From Burkholderiales bacterium (GTDB lineage: Bacteria; Pseudomonadota; Gammaproteobacteria; Burkholderiales; Casimicrobiaceae), in contig CAJPFI010000021.1 of NCBI GenBank assembly GCA_905339295.1, positions 124,001-188,000 on the forward strand: DNA of 64,000 bases. The letters run 5' to 3'. The notes below the pieces were generated by a model. That model was not told where the DNA came from and searched no databases. It was given only the letters and a program-made list of their open reading frames with translations. Position 1 is the stretch's first letter; the number at the start of each line of letters is the position of its first letter. The position numbers were made by a program, and so were the translations under genes. Of this stretch, positions 1-8,494 are shown piece after piece.

Positions 1-140
1 GCTCGACTCCCGCGCCCCGGACCACGCGACCTCCGGGGCCGCCGGACGCTTCGACCGGCTCGGGCCCGGCATGTCCGCATGGTACGCGTACCCGCGAGGC
101 GCCGTCAGCGCCCATGCCCGATACGCCGCGGCGGCACCCC

Positions 141-356
141 TCAGTCCGTGCCGCCGTCCTCGGACGCCGCCGCCGGCGTCGCCTTCGCCCCGGAGCGCGC
201 CTGCCAGGCCTCCGCGGCCTCGACGAACCTGCGCGCTTCCGCGGCAGGGATGGGCGTGCCGCACTCGTAGCAGGTGTCGGTCATGCGGTCGAACCAGCGG
301 CATCCGCAGGCGTCGCAGCCGAGCTCCGGGGCCCCCGAGGGATTGCGGAAGATCAT
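141..356 (-). CDS. Small zinc-ribbon-like protein
   Basis: This 71-residue protein has two CxxC-type pairs close together (CDACG, then CYECG about 13 residues later), the spacing expected of a small zinc ribbon. A hydrophilic tail follows. No enzymatic domain is visible. It is the last gene of the salicylate/gentisate-type operon, starting 10 bases after the previous stop, with a GAGG ribosome-binding sequence overlapping the end of that gene. It could bind Zn or Fe and assist a metalloenzyme of the operon such as the dioxygenase, but that is only inference from position. No gene is supported in bases 1-140 beyond it. Confidence 0.6.
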   Translation of the reverse strand: MIFRNPSGAPELGCDACGCRWFDRMTDTCYECGTPIPAAEARRFVEAAEAWQARSGAKATPAAASEDGGTD

Positions 357-366
357 CGCGGCGGCC

Positions 367-867
367 TCACCGGCACGCCCCGAGAAAGGCGAGGCCGAGC
401 GAGTCGAGAAAGTCCTCGTAGCCCGCGTCCTGCAACTCGCCCTTCGTGCGGAACACGAAGAACATCACCGCCCCCTCGCGCAACAGCCGCTTCATCGCAG
501 GCAGCACCGCGTCGCAGGGCAATGCCTCGAGATCGGCCTGCGCGCGATCCTCGGCGACGAACAAGAGGTCGACGCCCGCGTGCTCGACGCCACCGAACGG
601 CCGCACGTCGACGCGGATGCCGCCGTCCGCCGCGTCGAACGCGAGCATCGGAGGGTCGGAGTCGTCCACGGCGGCGGCGCGCATCGCGGCGATGCGCCGC
701 CCCGCGCCGGCGTGCCACCCCGATCGTGCGACGAGCCCCATGCGCGCGCCCGGACGCAGGTCCGCGAAGAGCGCCGCGTCGCGATCGAAGGTCGCCTGCC
801 AGAGCGCGACGGCGTCCCGCCGGTCCTTCGTCCGCGAGGGGGGCGTGGCGGGCGTTTCCATCGGCAT
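367..867 (-). CDS. Hypothetical protein in the aromatic-degradation operon
   Basis: A 166-residue soluble protein with no family I recognise. It has no signal peptide or membrane segment. A low-complexity polar N-terminus is followed by a mixed alpha/beta region rich in DxR and acidic motifs. It begins 13 bases after the stop of the flavoprotein gene and ends 10 bases before the small zinc-ribbon gene, so it is almost certainly co-transcribed with the gentisate pathway genes. ATG at 867 was chosen; a second in-frame ATG lies two codons later. Codon use matches the neighbours. Function is unknown. Confidence 0.55.
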   Translation of the reverse strand: MPMETPATPPSRTKDRRDAVALWQATFDRDAALFADLRPGARMGLVARSGWHAGAGRRIAAMRAAAVDDSDPPMLAFDAADGGIRVDVRPFGGVEHAGVDLLFVAEDRAQADLEALPCDAVLPAMKRLLREGAVMFFVFRTKGELQDAGYEDFLDSLGLAFLGACR

Positions 868-880
868 CGCCCCGCGTCCG

Positions 881-2848
881 CTACAGCCTCGCGCCCAGCC
901 TGAAACCCTCGTGGATCGCCGCGTCGAGCCCGCGCGGCACGAGCGCGTCGCCGCAGCCGTGCACCTCGTCGATCATCCACTCGAAGTCGTGGAAGAGCTG
1001 CTGGTTGGGCAGGCGCGGCGTCGCGGCGATCACGGTGTCGGCGGCGAGGTGCCGCTCGCCGCCCTTCTCCGACGCGACGTCGACGCCCTGCGGCGTCACG
1101 CGCAGCACACGGGTCTGGACGAGCGTCGCGATGCCCAGCTCCTCGACCCAGCTCGCGTGGCGCCACTTGAACGACGGCATCACGTCGCCGGCGATGCGCT
1201 TGTCCTCCTCGACGATCGTGACCTTCGCTCCCTTGCTCGCGAGCGATTCGGCGACGACCAGTCCGATCTTGCCGGCGCCGATGACCACGACCTCGCGCCC
1301 GGTGGGTACGCGGCCGTGCGCGACGTCGATCGCGTCGAGCACGAGCTCCTGCCCGGCGACGATGCGCAGCCGGTCGCGGTCGATGCGCGCGCCGGCCGCC
1401 ACCACGGCCACGTCGAACTGGTGCAGCATCCCGCGCATGAGCTTGGGCGTCGCCTCGACGCCGAGGCGGACCTCGATCCCGAGCTTCTTCGTCATGACCT
1501 CGTAGTGGCGCACGATGCTCGCGAGGTCGTCGGCGCGGGCGAGGTCGTTCTGCGCGTACGCGACGAGGTTGCCGCCGATGCGTCCCGATTTCTCGAGGAT
1601 CACGACCTCGTGGCCGCGCTTCGCGGCGGTGATCGCGCACTCGAGTCCCGCCGGACCCGCGCCGACGACCATGATCTTCTTCCTCACCTCGGCCGGTGTG
1701 ATCCGGTAACCGGGCTCGACCTCGTGGCCGAGCGCCGGGTTCATCGTGCACGTGTACGGAAGGTCGCGGAACAGGCGCGACAGGCAGTTGAGCGAACCCA
1801 CGCAGCGGCGCACTTCGTCGAGCCGGTCCTCGGCCGCCTTGTGGACGAGGTCCGGGTCGGCGAGGAGCGGCCGGCACACTTCCCAGAAGTCGAACTCGCC
1901 GGCGCGGATGCACTCGTTGGCCATGACCGGGTCGGGCAGCCGGTTGCCGAAGGCGATGAGCGTGTCCGGGAACAGCTTCTTGGCCCGGGCCGCGAGGTAG
2001 TTCCAGTGCCCGGGCGCGATGTCGCGCCCGATCGACGACTCCGGCGCCTCCTGCCAGCCGACGGTGACGCTGATCATGTCGACGCCGCAGTCGACCGCCT
2101 GCTGCATCAGCTCGAAACACTCGTCCTCGGTGTTGCCGCCCCAGCGGTCCATGAGCTCGGCGCCGTTGAGGCGCACGATCAGCGGGTGGTCGGGCGTGGC
2201 CTGCTTGATCCCGTCGATCAGCTCGCGCATGAAGCGGCCGCGGTTCTCGATCGAGCCGCCGTAGGCGTCGGTGCGCTGGTTGGTGAATCGCGAGTTGAAG
2301 TTCGCCAGCAGGTAGCCCATGAAGCTGGTGATCTCGGTGCCGTCGAAGCCGGCGCGGATCGCCCGCTTCGCGGCGTCCGCGTGCTGGCGCACGACGTCGG
2401 CGATGTGCTCGACGGTCATCTCGCGCGGCGGACGGAAATGCGGAAGCGTCTGCGGGACGACCGAGGGCTGGATGCAGTAGCCCAGGTCGATCCCGCCGTA
2501 GCGGCCGGCGTGCAGGATCTGCTGGATGGCGACCGCGCCGGCGTCGTGGATGTAGCCGGCGATCTCCTCGAACTCCGGCAGGAAGCGGTCGTCGTGGATC
2601 GCGATCTGGCGGAAGTACGCCTTCCCCTCGCCGAGCGGATCCGGGTAGGCCCCCTGGTTGGTGATCATCCCGCAGCCGGTGCCGGCGATGACCCGCGTGC
2701 GCGCGAGCTCGCGCTTGCTGATGCGGCCGTCGCGCTCGTTGTAGTTCGACACGCAGCACGCGCCGTACTTGATCAGATTCTTCGTCGTGAACCTGCCGAT
2801 GCGGCCGGGCCCGAACAGCTCCGGCAGCTTGCGTTCGCCTGGCTTCAA
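881..2848 (-). CDS. NADH:flavin oxidoreductase / 2,4-dienoyl-CoA reductase-like (OYE) flavoprotein
   Basis: About 655 residues with the FadH layout: an N-terminal FMN TIM barrel of the Old Yellow Enzyme type (about 1-350), an iron-sulfur segment near 335-360, and C-terminal FAD/NAD(P)-binding Rossmann domains with a GAGPAGLE motif and a second GAGKIGL motif. The start is set at a TTG because AAGGAG lies seven bases upstream; in-frame ATGs further upstream lack a comparable site. The iron-sulfur segment reads C-V-G-S-L-N-C, so a Ser replaces the second Cys of the usual CxxC. Fourth in the operon after ligase, monooxygenase and gentisate dioxygenase. It probably reduces an aromatic-CoA-derived or unsaturated intermediate; the substrate is unknown. 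Confidence 0.88.
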   Translation of the reverse strand: MKPGERKLPELFGPGRIGRFTTKNLIKYGACCVSNYNERDGRISKRELARTRVIAGTGCGMITNQGAYPDPLGEGKAYFRQIAIHDDRFLPEFEEIAGYIHDAGAVAIQQILHAGRYGGIDLGYCIQPSVVPQTLPHFRPPREMTVEHIADVVRQHADAAKRAIRAGFDGTEITSFMGYLLANFNSRFTNQRTDAYGGSIENRGRFMRELIDGIKQATPDHPLIVRLNGAELMDRWGGNTEDECFELMQQAVDCGVDMISVTVGWQEAPESSIGRDIAPGHWNYLAARAKKLFPDTLIAFGNRLPDPVMANECIRAGEFDFWEVCRPLLADPDLVHKAAEDRLDEVRRCVGSLNCLSRLFRDLPYTCTMNPALGHEVEPGYRITPAEVRKKIMVVGAGPAGLECAITAAKRGHEVVILEKSGRIGGNLVAYAQNDLARADDLASIVRHYEVMTKKLGIEVRLGVEATPKLMRGMLHQFDVAVVAAGARIDRDRLRIVAGQELVLDAIDVAHGRVPTGREVVVIGAGKIGLVVAESLASKGAKVTIVEEDKRIAGDVMPSFKWRHASWVEELGIATLVQTRVLRVTPQGVDVASEKGGERHLAADTVIAATPRLPNQQLFHDFEWMIDEVHGCGDALVPRGLDAAIHEGFRLGARL

Positions 2849-2956
2849 CTCGCCACTCCTTCGATCGTTGGTCGACTCCTGCCGGCGCACGCACGCCGCC
2901 CCGGGCGTCCCGGAAAGGCATCGCCCGCGCATGGACGCGCGCAACGCTTCCCGGCG

Positions 2957-3982
2957 TCAGCCGCGTTCCCCGCTCTCCTCGCGCAACAGGCCGAGAACCT
3001 CCTGCACCGGCCGGTCGGAGTAGCAGAACAGCACCGACTCCTCGTGCGCCTCGAGCGACCGTGCCTGCCACGACGGGACCACGAAGACGTCGCGCGGTCC
3101 CCACTCGAACGCGTCCTCGCCGACCCGGGCGCGGCCGCGACCTTCGGCGCAGCAGAACACGGTCGCGTCGGTCGACCGCGCCGGCACGCCCCGAAACCCC
3201 GCCGGAAGCCACTGGAGCCACGTGCCGAGCGTCGGCATCGCCCACCCGCCGGTGACCGGGTTCACGTAGCGCATCCGCACGCCGTGCGCCGCGTCGATGC
3301 CGCCTCCCGCGCCGACTGCCGCCAGCGCGGCGCGGCTTCGCGCGTAGGGGTAGCTGAACACGGGCGATGCGCGCGTCCCATGATCGCGATCAAGGAGCGC
3401 CATGTTCGATCCCCAGCGCGCCCCGCTGTCGCCCTCCGGCCGAGCGAGCGGCTGGACCGGCGCCGGATAGCGCTCGGCGAATTGCGCGTCGTGCAGGGCG
3501 ACGATCGGGATGTCGAGGCCGTCGAGCCAGATCACCGGTTCGTCGCCATCGTTGCCGTGGTCGTGCCAGGTCCACGACGGCGTGACGAGGAAGTCGCCCG
3601 GCGCCATCGTCGCGCGCTCGCCGTCGACCGACGTGTAGGCGCCGCGGCCCTCGACGACGAAGCGCAGCGCGCTCTGCGTGTGCCGGTGCGACGGCGCGAC
3701 CTCGCCGGGCAGGATCAGCTGCAGCCCGGCGTAGAGCGCGCCGCTCACCCGCGACGAGCCGGGCAGTCCCGGATTCTCGAGGATCAGCACGCGCCGCACC
3801 GCTTCCATCGCCGTGATGAGCTCGCCCGACTCCATCAGCACCGGGCGGACCTCGTCGTAACGCCAGATCGCCGCGGTCGCGGCCGGGCGCGGGGACGGCG
3901 GCACGAGGTCGTCGAGAACGTCCCATAGCGGCCTCAGGTGCCGTCCGGCGATGCGGGTGGCGAACGCGGCGCGATCGTTCAT
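2957..3982 (-). CDS. Gentisate 1,2-dioxygenase
   Basis: A 341-residue bicupin protein, the usual size for gentisate dioxygenases. It opens the gentisate ring between carbons 1 and 2 to maleylpyruvate using Fe(II) and O2. The N-terminal cupin carries the family signature ENPGLPG and the metal-binding HRHTQSALRF segment (HxH plus a downstream His in WTWHDHG). The C-terminal cupin is degenerate. Its ATG overlaps the stop of the upstream monooxygenase gene (ATGA), so the two are translationally coupled. A 108-base gap separates it from the next gene. A hydroxynaphthoate dioxygenase is the main alternative. Together with the ligase and hydroxylase upstream it fits a CoA-dependent salicylate-to-gentisate route. 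Confidence 0.9.
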   Translation of the reverse strand: MNDRAAFATRIAGRHLRPLWDVLDDLVPPSPRPAATAAIWRYDEVRPVLMESGELITAMEAVRRVLILENPGLPGSSRVSGALYAGLQLILPGEVAPSHRHTQSALRFVVEGRGAYTSVDGERATMAPGDFLVTPSWTWHDHGNDGDEPVIWLDGLDIPIVALHDAQFAERYPAPVQPLARPEGDSGARWGSNMALLDRDHGTRASPVFSYPYARSRAALAAVGAGGGIDAAHGVRMRYVNPVTGGWAMPTLGTWLQWLPAGFRGVPARSTDATVFCCAEGRGRARVGEDAFEWGPRDVFVVPSWQARSLEAHEESVLFCYSDRPVQEVLGLLREESGERG

Positions 3983-5121
3983 GGCGGCGGTCCTTCGGGA
4001 TGGAGGGCATCGTAGGCGGCGGCGAGCGCCGGGTCGCGCCGGCGTATGTCGTCGTGCGACACGCGGCCGGTGCGGCGCAGGTAGTCGTAGGCGAAGGACA
4101 CCGGGTCGAGCGCGAGCCTGTCGCGCACCGACTCGTACCACTCGGTGCTGCGGATCGCCGCCGCCTGCAGCGCGTCCGATCCGGGACGGCGCCGCAGCTC
4201 GAAGTCGGCCAGCGCGGCCGGCACGTCGCGCGGCGCCGCGACGCAGGCCTCGAACAACGCGATCGAATCCTGCATCGCGAGCCGCGTTCCCGAGCCGACC
4301 GACGGATGGCCTGTCCGCAGCGCATCGCCCAGCAGCACGACATTGCGCCAGTGCCAGCGCCGGTTGCTCACGATCGCGTAACGGAACCAGTCGGAGCGGT
4401 TCGACAGCAGCGGCTCGCCGTCGAGGTCGTCGCGAAACGCGTCTGCGCAGGCCGCGAGGCTCTCGCCGGCGCTCATCCGATCGAAGCCGGCCGTCCGGAA
4501 AGTCTCCGGGTCGCACTCTACCAGGAACGTGCTGTGCGTGGCGCTGTAGCGGTAGGCGTGCGCGATCATCAGGCCTGCCGGAACGGAGCGGAAGATCAGC
4601 GTCAGTGGGTCGAACAGGCGCGTCGTCCCGTACCAGGCGAGCCAGTTGGGGCGCAGGTCGAGCGCCGGCCCGAACTCCCCGGCATGGCGCGTGCGGATCG
4701 CGCTGCCCGCGCCGTCGGCGGCGACCACGAGGTCGCAGTCGGCGAACTCGTCCAGCGCTTCGACGCGGCGACCGTACTCGATGGCGATGCCGCGCAGCGC
4801 GCACTGCGCGCGCAGCGTGCGCAGGAGGTCGATGCGCGCCATCCGGTGGAACGGATTGTTGGGCAGCATCACTTCCTGGCCGCGGTGCACGATGCGCATC
4901 GCATCGTGCCGCAGCTGGCCGCGAGTGATCTCCGCGTGGAGCTCCGGCGCGATGTCGCGCACGAACGACAGCGCGACGTCGGAAAAGACCACGCCCCAGC
5001 CGTAGGTCGCGTCGGCCGGATCGCGCTCGACGATGCGGATGCGATGCGATGGATCGTGCCGTTTCACGAGCCAGGCGAAGAACAGCCCGGCCGGTCCGCC
5101 GCCGACGATGCCGATGTTCAT
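3979..5121 (-). CDS. FAD-dependent salicylyl-CoA 5-hydroxylase-like monooxygenase
   Basis: A 380-residue single-component flavin monooxygenase. It has an N-terminal dinucleotide-binding GGGPAG motif (residues 7-12), the segment WGVVFSD characteristic of salicylyl-CoA 5-hydroxylase (SdgC) and the monooxygenase half of anthraniloyl-CoA monooxygenase, and a later FAD-ribityl motif LLGDALRTGHPS followed by GSGTRLAMQD. Benzoate-type hydroxylases acting on free acids lack WGVVFSD, so a CoA-thioester substrate is likely. Start ATG overlaps the ligase stop by four bases and its own stop overlaps the dioxygenase start, making a coupled trio. The product would be gentisyl-CoA, hydrolysed to gentisate. 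No thioesterase is present in the operon. Confidence 0.85.
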   Translation of the reverse strand: MNIGIVGGGPAGLFFAWLVKRHDPSHRIRIVERDPADATYGWGVVFSDVALSFVRDIAPELHAEITRGQLRHDAMRIVHRGQEVMLPNNPFHRMARIDLLRTLRAQCALRGIAIEYGRRVEALDEFADCDLVVAADGAGSAIRTRHAGEFGPALDLRPNWLAWYGTTRLFDPLTLIFRSVPAGLMIAHAYRYSATHSTFLVECDPETFRTAGFDRMSAGESLAACADAFRDDLDGEPLLSNRSDWFRYAIVSNRRWHWRNVVLLGDALRTGHPSVGSGTRLAMQDSIALFEACVAAPRDVPAALADFELRRRPGSDALQAAAIRSTEWYESVRDRLALDPVSFAYDYLRRTGRVSHDDIRRRDPALAAAYDALHPEGPPP

Positions 5122-6791
5122 GCGCCGGGCCCGCGCGCCGCTTCCTCGGCGAGCTTCGCCGTGATCCGCTCGCGCAGCTCTCGCTTCAGGATCTTGCCCA
5201 CCGGCGACAGCGGCAGCTCGCCGACCAGCTCGAGGCGCTCGGGCAGCTTGAACGACGCGATGTTCTGGGCGCGCAGGAAGGCGATCAGCTCGTCGAAGGA
5301 CAGCGTCTCCCCCGGCCGCGGGACGACGAACGCGCAGGCCTTCTCGCCGAACAGCGGGTCGGGCATCGCGACCAGCGTGGCCACGCGCACCTTGGGATGT
5401 CCGTAGATCAGCGCCTCGACCTCCTCGCAGCTGATCTTCTCGCCGCCGCGATTGATCAGGTCCTTGCGGCGCCCTTCGGTCCACAGGTGGCGGCCGCGAC
5501 GGCGCACGATGTCGCCCATCCGGTACCAGCCCTCGGCGGTGAACGCCTCGCGGTTCTTCTCCGCCGCGCGGTAGTAGCCGCGGATCGTGTACGGGCCGCG
5601 CGTCAGGAGCTCCCCCGCCTCCCCGTCCGCGACCTCGCGGCCGTCGTCGTCGACGACCATGATCTCGTCCTCGCCGGAAACCGGCGCACCCGAGCTGTCG
5701 AGCAGGAGGTCGTCGGGGTCGTCCAGCCGCGTCATGTTGATGAGCCCCTCCGCGGTGCCGTAGATCTCCTGGGGAATGCACCCGAATCGATCGCGCAGCC
5801 GCGCGCGGAGCTCGGGGGCGAGCCGCGCCCCTCCGTTCTGGATCACGCGCAGCGACGAATGGTCATGGCGGTCCGCCGCGGGCGAGGCGAGCCACGCGGA
5901 GATCAACGGAACGACGGCGGCGATCGTCGTCACGCGCTCGGCCTCGACCAGCCGGAACACCGCGTCGGCGTCGCCCGACGGGGCGAGCACCACGGTGCCT
6001 CCGTGGAAGAACGCGCCGAGCATGCCGGGAGAGGCGAGGTTGTAGTTGTGCCCGAGCGGCAGGATCGCCATGTGGACGGTCGACGCGTCGAAGCCGCCGG
6101 CGGCGCCGCACAGCCGCGCGTTGAGCACGTAGTCGTCGTGCGTGCGCGGGATGAGCTTGGACAGCGACGTCGTGCCGCCCGACAGCAGCATGGTCGCGAC
6201 CTCCGACGGATCGGGACGCACGCCGGCGAGCGTCGACGCGACCTCCGCGTCGCCTCGTGCGTCGTCGATCAGGGGTCCCAGCGCGCGCTGCCCGCGCGCC
6301 GGCTCGCCCGCGACGAACACCGTGCGAAGCGCCGGCGCCTGCGGCGCGAGCTCGAGGGCCATCGCGCGATAGTCGAAGTCCCTGACGCGGTCGGGAATCA
6401 CGTACGCGACCGCGCCCGACGCGCGCAGGAAGTGGCCGACCTCGGTGTGCCGGTGCGCGCGCAGTGCGGTCACCGGGATCGCGCCGATGCGGACCAGCGC
6501 GAAGTACGTGTAGACGAACGCGGGCGTGTTGGGCAGCTGGACGACCACGCGGTCGAGCGGCCGGATGCCGCACTCGAGGAAGCCGCACGCCAGCCGGGCC
6601 GCAATGCGCTCGATCGCCGCGTAGCTGATGCGCTCGCCACCGTGCACGAGCGCCGTGTGCGCCGGGCGCAGCGCGGCCGTTCGCGCGAGCATCCCGGCGA
6701 TCGTGACGCCCTCCCAGAGCCCCTGCGCGCGGTAGCGTCGAGCGAGGTCCGCGGGCCAGGGCGTGCATCCGTCGAGCATGTCGGCCTCCAT
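5118..6791 (-). CDS. Aryl-AMP/CoA ligase (salicylate or 2,3-dihydroxybenzoate type)
   Basis: A 557-residue ANL-superfamily adenylating enzyme. The P-loop-like core is SGGTTSLSKLIPRTH, near-identical in layout to EntE/DhbE/SdgA aryl-acid ligases. The aromatic-acid pocket segment LPLGHNYNLASPG contains the Asn typical of 2-hydroxybenzoate-activating enzymes. Further motifs are YGTAEGLINMTRLDD, the hinge DLINRGGEK and the C-terminal catalytic Lys in SPVGKILKREL. It is the first gene of the operon, immediately divergent from a NahR-type LysR gene. In the Streptomyces sdg pathway the acyl-AMP product goes to a second CoA-transfer enzyme (SdgB); no such gene is visible here, so this protein may carry out both half-reactions. 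A siderophore role is less likely given the neighbours. Confidence 0.88.
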   Translation of the reverse strand: MEADMLDGCTPWPADLARRYRAQGLWEGVTIAGMLARTAALRPAHTALVHGGERISYAAIERIAARLACGFLECGIRPLDRVVVQLPNTPAFVYTYFALVRIGAIPVTALRAHRHTEVGHFLRASGAVAYVIPDRVRDFDYRAMALELAPQAPALRTVFVAGEPARGQRALGPLIDDARGDAEVASTLAGVRPDPSEVATMLLSGGTTSLSKLIPRTHDDYVLNARLCGAAGGFDASTVHMAILPLGHNYNLASPGMLGAFFHGGTVVLAPSGDADAVFRLVEAERVTTIAAVVPLISAWLASPAADRHDHSSLRVIQNGGARLAPELRARLRDRFGCIPQEIYGTAEGLINMTRLDDPDDLLLDSSGAPVSGEDEIMVVDDDGREVADGEAGELLTRGPYTIRGYYRAAEKNREAFTAEGWYRMGDIVRRRGRHLWTEGRRKDLINRGGEKISCEEVEALIYGHPKVRVATLVAMPDPLFGEKACAFVVPRPGETLSFDELIAFLRAQNIASFKLPERLELVGELPLSPVGKILKRELRERITAKLAEEAARGPGA

Positions 6792-6916
6792 CGCGTCGCG
6801 TCCCGGCCGGGCGGCTCGGTCGGCGTACCGCCCGCCCGGAAGGCCGCCGTGGCGGCCAATGTAGCCGTCGCACCCATTTGCGCAATGGATGTCAGGTGAT
6901 TAATATCATTCACAGC
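6792..6916. promoter_or_regulatory. Divergent promoter region between ligase operon and LysR gene
   Basis: A 125-base region, AT-richer near the regulator start than the surrounding genes. The inverted repeat TGAT-TAAT-ATCA at 6897-6908 sits within GTGATTAATATCATTCAC, just upstream of the regulator ATG. Short interrupted palindromes with T/A ends are the usual LysR binding form, and NahR-type regulators bind between divergent genes. Operator function is inferred. Confidence 0.45.
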
Positions 6917-7825
6917 ATGAATGTCGAGGACCTCGATCTCAACCTGCTCACGGTGTTCGATCGCGTGCTGCGCGAGCGTTCGATCACGCGCGCGGCCGAA
7001 TCGCTGGGACTGAGCCAGCCGGCGGTCAGCAACGCGCTCGCCCGCCTGCGCGCGCTCACGCGCGATCGGCTGTTCGTGCGCGCGTCCGCCGGCATGGTGC
7101 CGACCGCCTACGCCGAGGGCGTCGCGCCGACGATCAGGCAGGCGCTCGACGCCATCCGGACGGCGCTGCAGCGCGGCAGCGACTTCGACGCCGCGACGTC
7201 GGACCGATGCTTCACGCTCTACGTGACCGACCTCGGCGAGGCGTACTTCCTGCCCCGGCTCGTCGCCCGGCTCTCCGCGTCGGCGCCGGGAATCCGCTTC
7301 CGGACGATGCCCACGCCGCGCGACCATCCCGCGGCCGCGCTGCAGGCGGGGACGGTCGACCTCGCGATCGGCAACCTGCCCGACCTGCAGTCCGGCTTCT
7401 ACCAGCAGCGTCTCTTCCGCGAGCGCTACGTGTGCATCGTGCGCGACGCGCACCCGTTCATCGGCGAGCGGCTGACGCAGAAGCGCTTCGAGCTCGCCGG
7501 GCACGTCCTGGCCGCGCCGTCGGGCACCGGCCACGCCGCCATCGAGCGCTTCCTGCTCGAGCACGGGGGACGCCGGGCCATCGCGGTCGAGGTGCAGCAC
7601 TTCCTGGCCGTCCCGGCGATCGTCGCGCAAACCGATCTCGTCGGCATCGTGCCCACGCGCATCGGCCGGCAGGCACTGCGCGACCACCCCGTCAGGCTCG
7701 TCGACCTTCCGATGGCGATCCCGCCGTTCGTCGTCAAGCAGTGCTGGCACGCGCGGGCGCACCACGACCCCGGCAACCGGTGGCTGCGCCGCCAGTTCGC
7801 CGAGCTGTTCGTCGAGGGCGACTGA
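6917..7825 (+). CDS. LysR-family regulator, NahR/NodD-like
   Basis: A 302-residue LysR-type activator. The N-terminus DLDLNLLTVFDRVL followed by the winged-helix segment SQPAVSNALARLR is the NahR/LinR/NodD subgroup pattern. A substrate-binding domain occupies about 90-300. NahR responds to salicylate, which matches the adjacent ligase/hydroxylase/gentisate dioxygenase operon. The start ATG at 6917 was preferred to an in-frame upstream codon because MNVEDLDLN is the conserved N-terminus. The gene is transcribed divergently from the operon with a 125-base shared control region. The likely role is salicylate-dependent activation of the catabolic operon, with the usual autoregulation of the family. 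Confidence 0.88.
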   Translation: MNVEDLDLNLLTVFDRVLRERSITRAAESLGLSQPAVSNALARLRALTRDRLFVRASAGMVPTAYAEGVAPTIRQALDAIRTALQRGSDFDAATSDRCFTLYVTDLGEAYFLPRLVARLSASAPGIRFRTMPTPRDHPAAALQAGTVDLAIGNLPDLQSGFYQQRLFRERYVCIVRDAHPFIGERLTQKRFELAGHVLAAPSGTGHAAIERFLLEHGGRRAIAVEVQHFLAVPAIVAQTDLVGIVPTRIGRQALRDHPVRLVDLPMAIPPFVVKQCWHARAHHDPGNRWLRRQFAELFVEGD

Positions 7826-8008
7826 TCCGCGACGGCGCTCCCGCGGGGCGCGCGAGAGGTCCCGCGTACCGATCGCGGCTGTCACAGAGGGCGTTCCTCA
7901 GCGCGCCGGTGCGACCGGGCCCCGCGCATCGCCGGGCCACGCGGGATTCGGTCGATCGGGCGGCGAGCGCGACCGGCCGGCGCTGGCCGTGCGGTCCTCG
8001 CGCCCGCC

Positions 8009-8494
8009 TCAGCCGCGCGCTGGCGCGCGGGAGGGGGCCGCGCGCGTTCCCGTGCCGCCCGGCATGCTCACGAGCACCCTGGCGAGCGCGCGCCGGTTGA
8101 CCATCAGGTCGGCGAGCGTGTGGCGGTCGAGGTGGTCGTAGAGGGCGTCGAAGCCCCCGACCAGCACGCGCGCGAGGCGGCACACCGGCGTGATCGGGCA
8201 GGCGTTCGCGTCGTGCGACAGACATTCGACGATCGGCCCGTCGCCCTCCGCCGCGCGGACGATCGCCCCGATCCGGATCGCTTCGGGCGCCATCGCGAGC
8301 CGGATCCCGCCGCCCTTGCCCCGCACGGTCTCGACCACGCCAGCGAGCGCGAGCTGGTGCACCACCTTCATCAGGTGATTCCTCGACACCCCGTAGGCGG
8401 CCGCGATCTCGGGGATGGTCGCGAGCCGGTCGCGGTCGAGCGCGAGGTACATGAGCACCCGCAGCGTGTAGTCGGAGAACGAGGTCAGGCGCAT
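8009..8494 (-). CDS. nsrR: NsrR-type Rrf2 nitric-oxide-sensing repressor
   Basis: A 161-residue Rrf2-family regulator. The N-terminus MRLTSFSDYTLRVLMYL and the helix-turn-helix segment VSRNHLMKVVHQLA are the NsrR pattern, and the wing region reads VRGKGGGIRLA. Cys91, Cys99 and Cys105 sit in the position of the three NsrR cluster ligands (E. coli 91, 96, 102), with two or three extra residues in the loop. Family knowledge: the iron-sulfur cluster is nitrosylated by NO, which releases DNA. Divergent from the DUF2249-reductase-ferredoxin operon, which is its probable target. No NO dioxygenase or NO reductase gene is in the window. The 183 bases between it and the upstream LysR gene hold no visible gene. 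Confidence 0.85.
   Translation of the reverse strand: MRLTSFSDYTLRVLMYLALDRDRLATIPEIAAAYGVSRNHLMKVVHQLALAGVVETVRGKGGGIRLAMAPEAIRIGAIVRAAEGDGPIVECLSHDANACPITPVCRLARVLVGGFDALYDHLDRHTLADLMVNRRALARVLVSMPGGTGTRAAPSRAPARG

Noticed and set aside
2849-2944. Longer N-terminus for the OYE-family protein using an upstream ATG at 2944
   Set aside because: The extension has no conserved features and no ribosome-binding site, whereas AAGGAG lies at good spacing before the TTG at 2848.
446-3928. Long plus-strand open frame opposite the gentisate operon
   Set aside because: The encoded sequence is Arg/His/Val-rich with no recognisable domain, while the opposite strand encodes clearly conserved enzymes.
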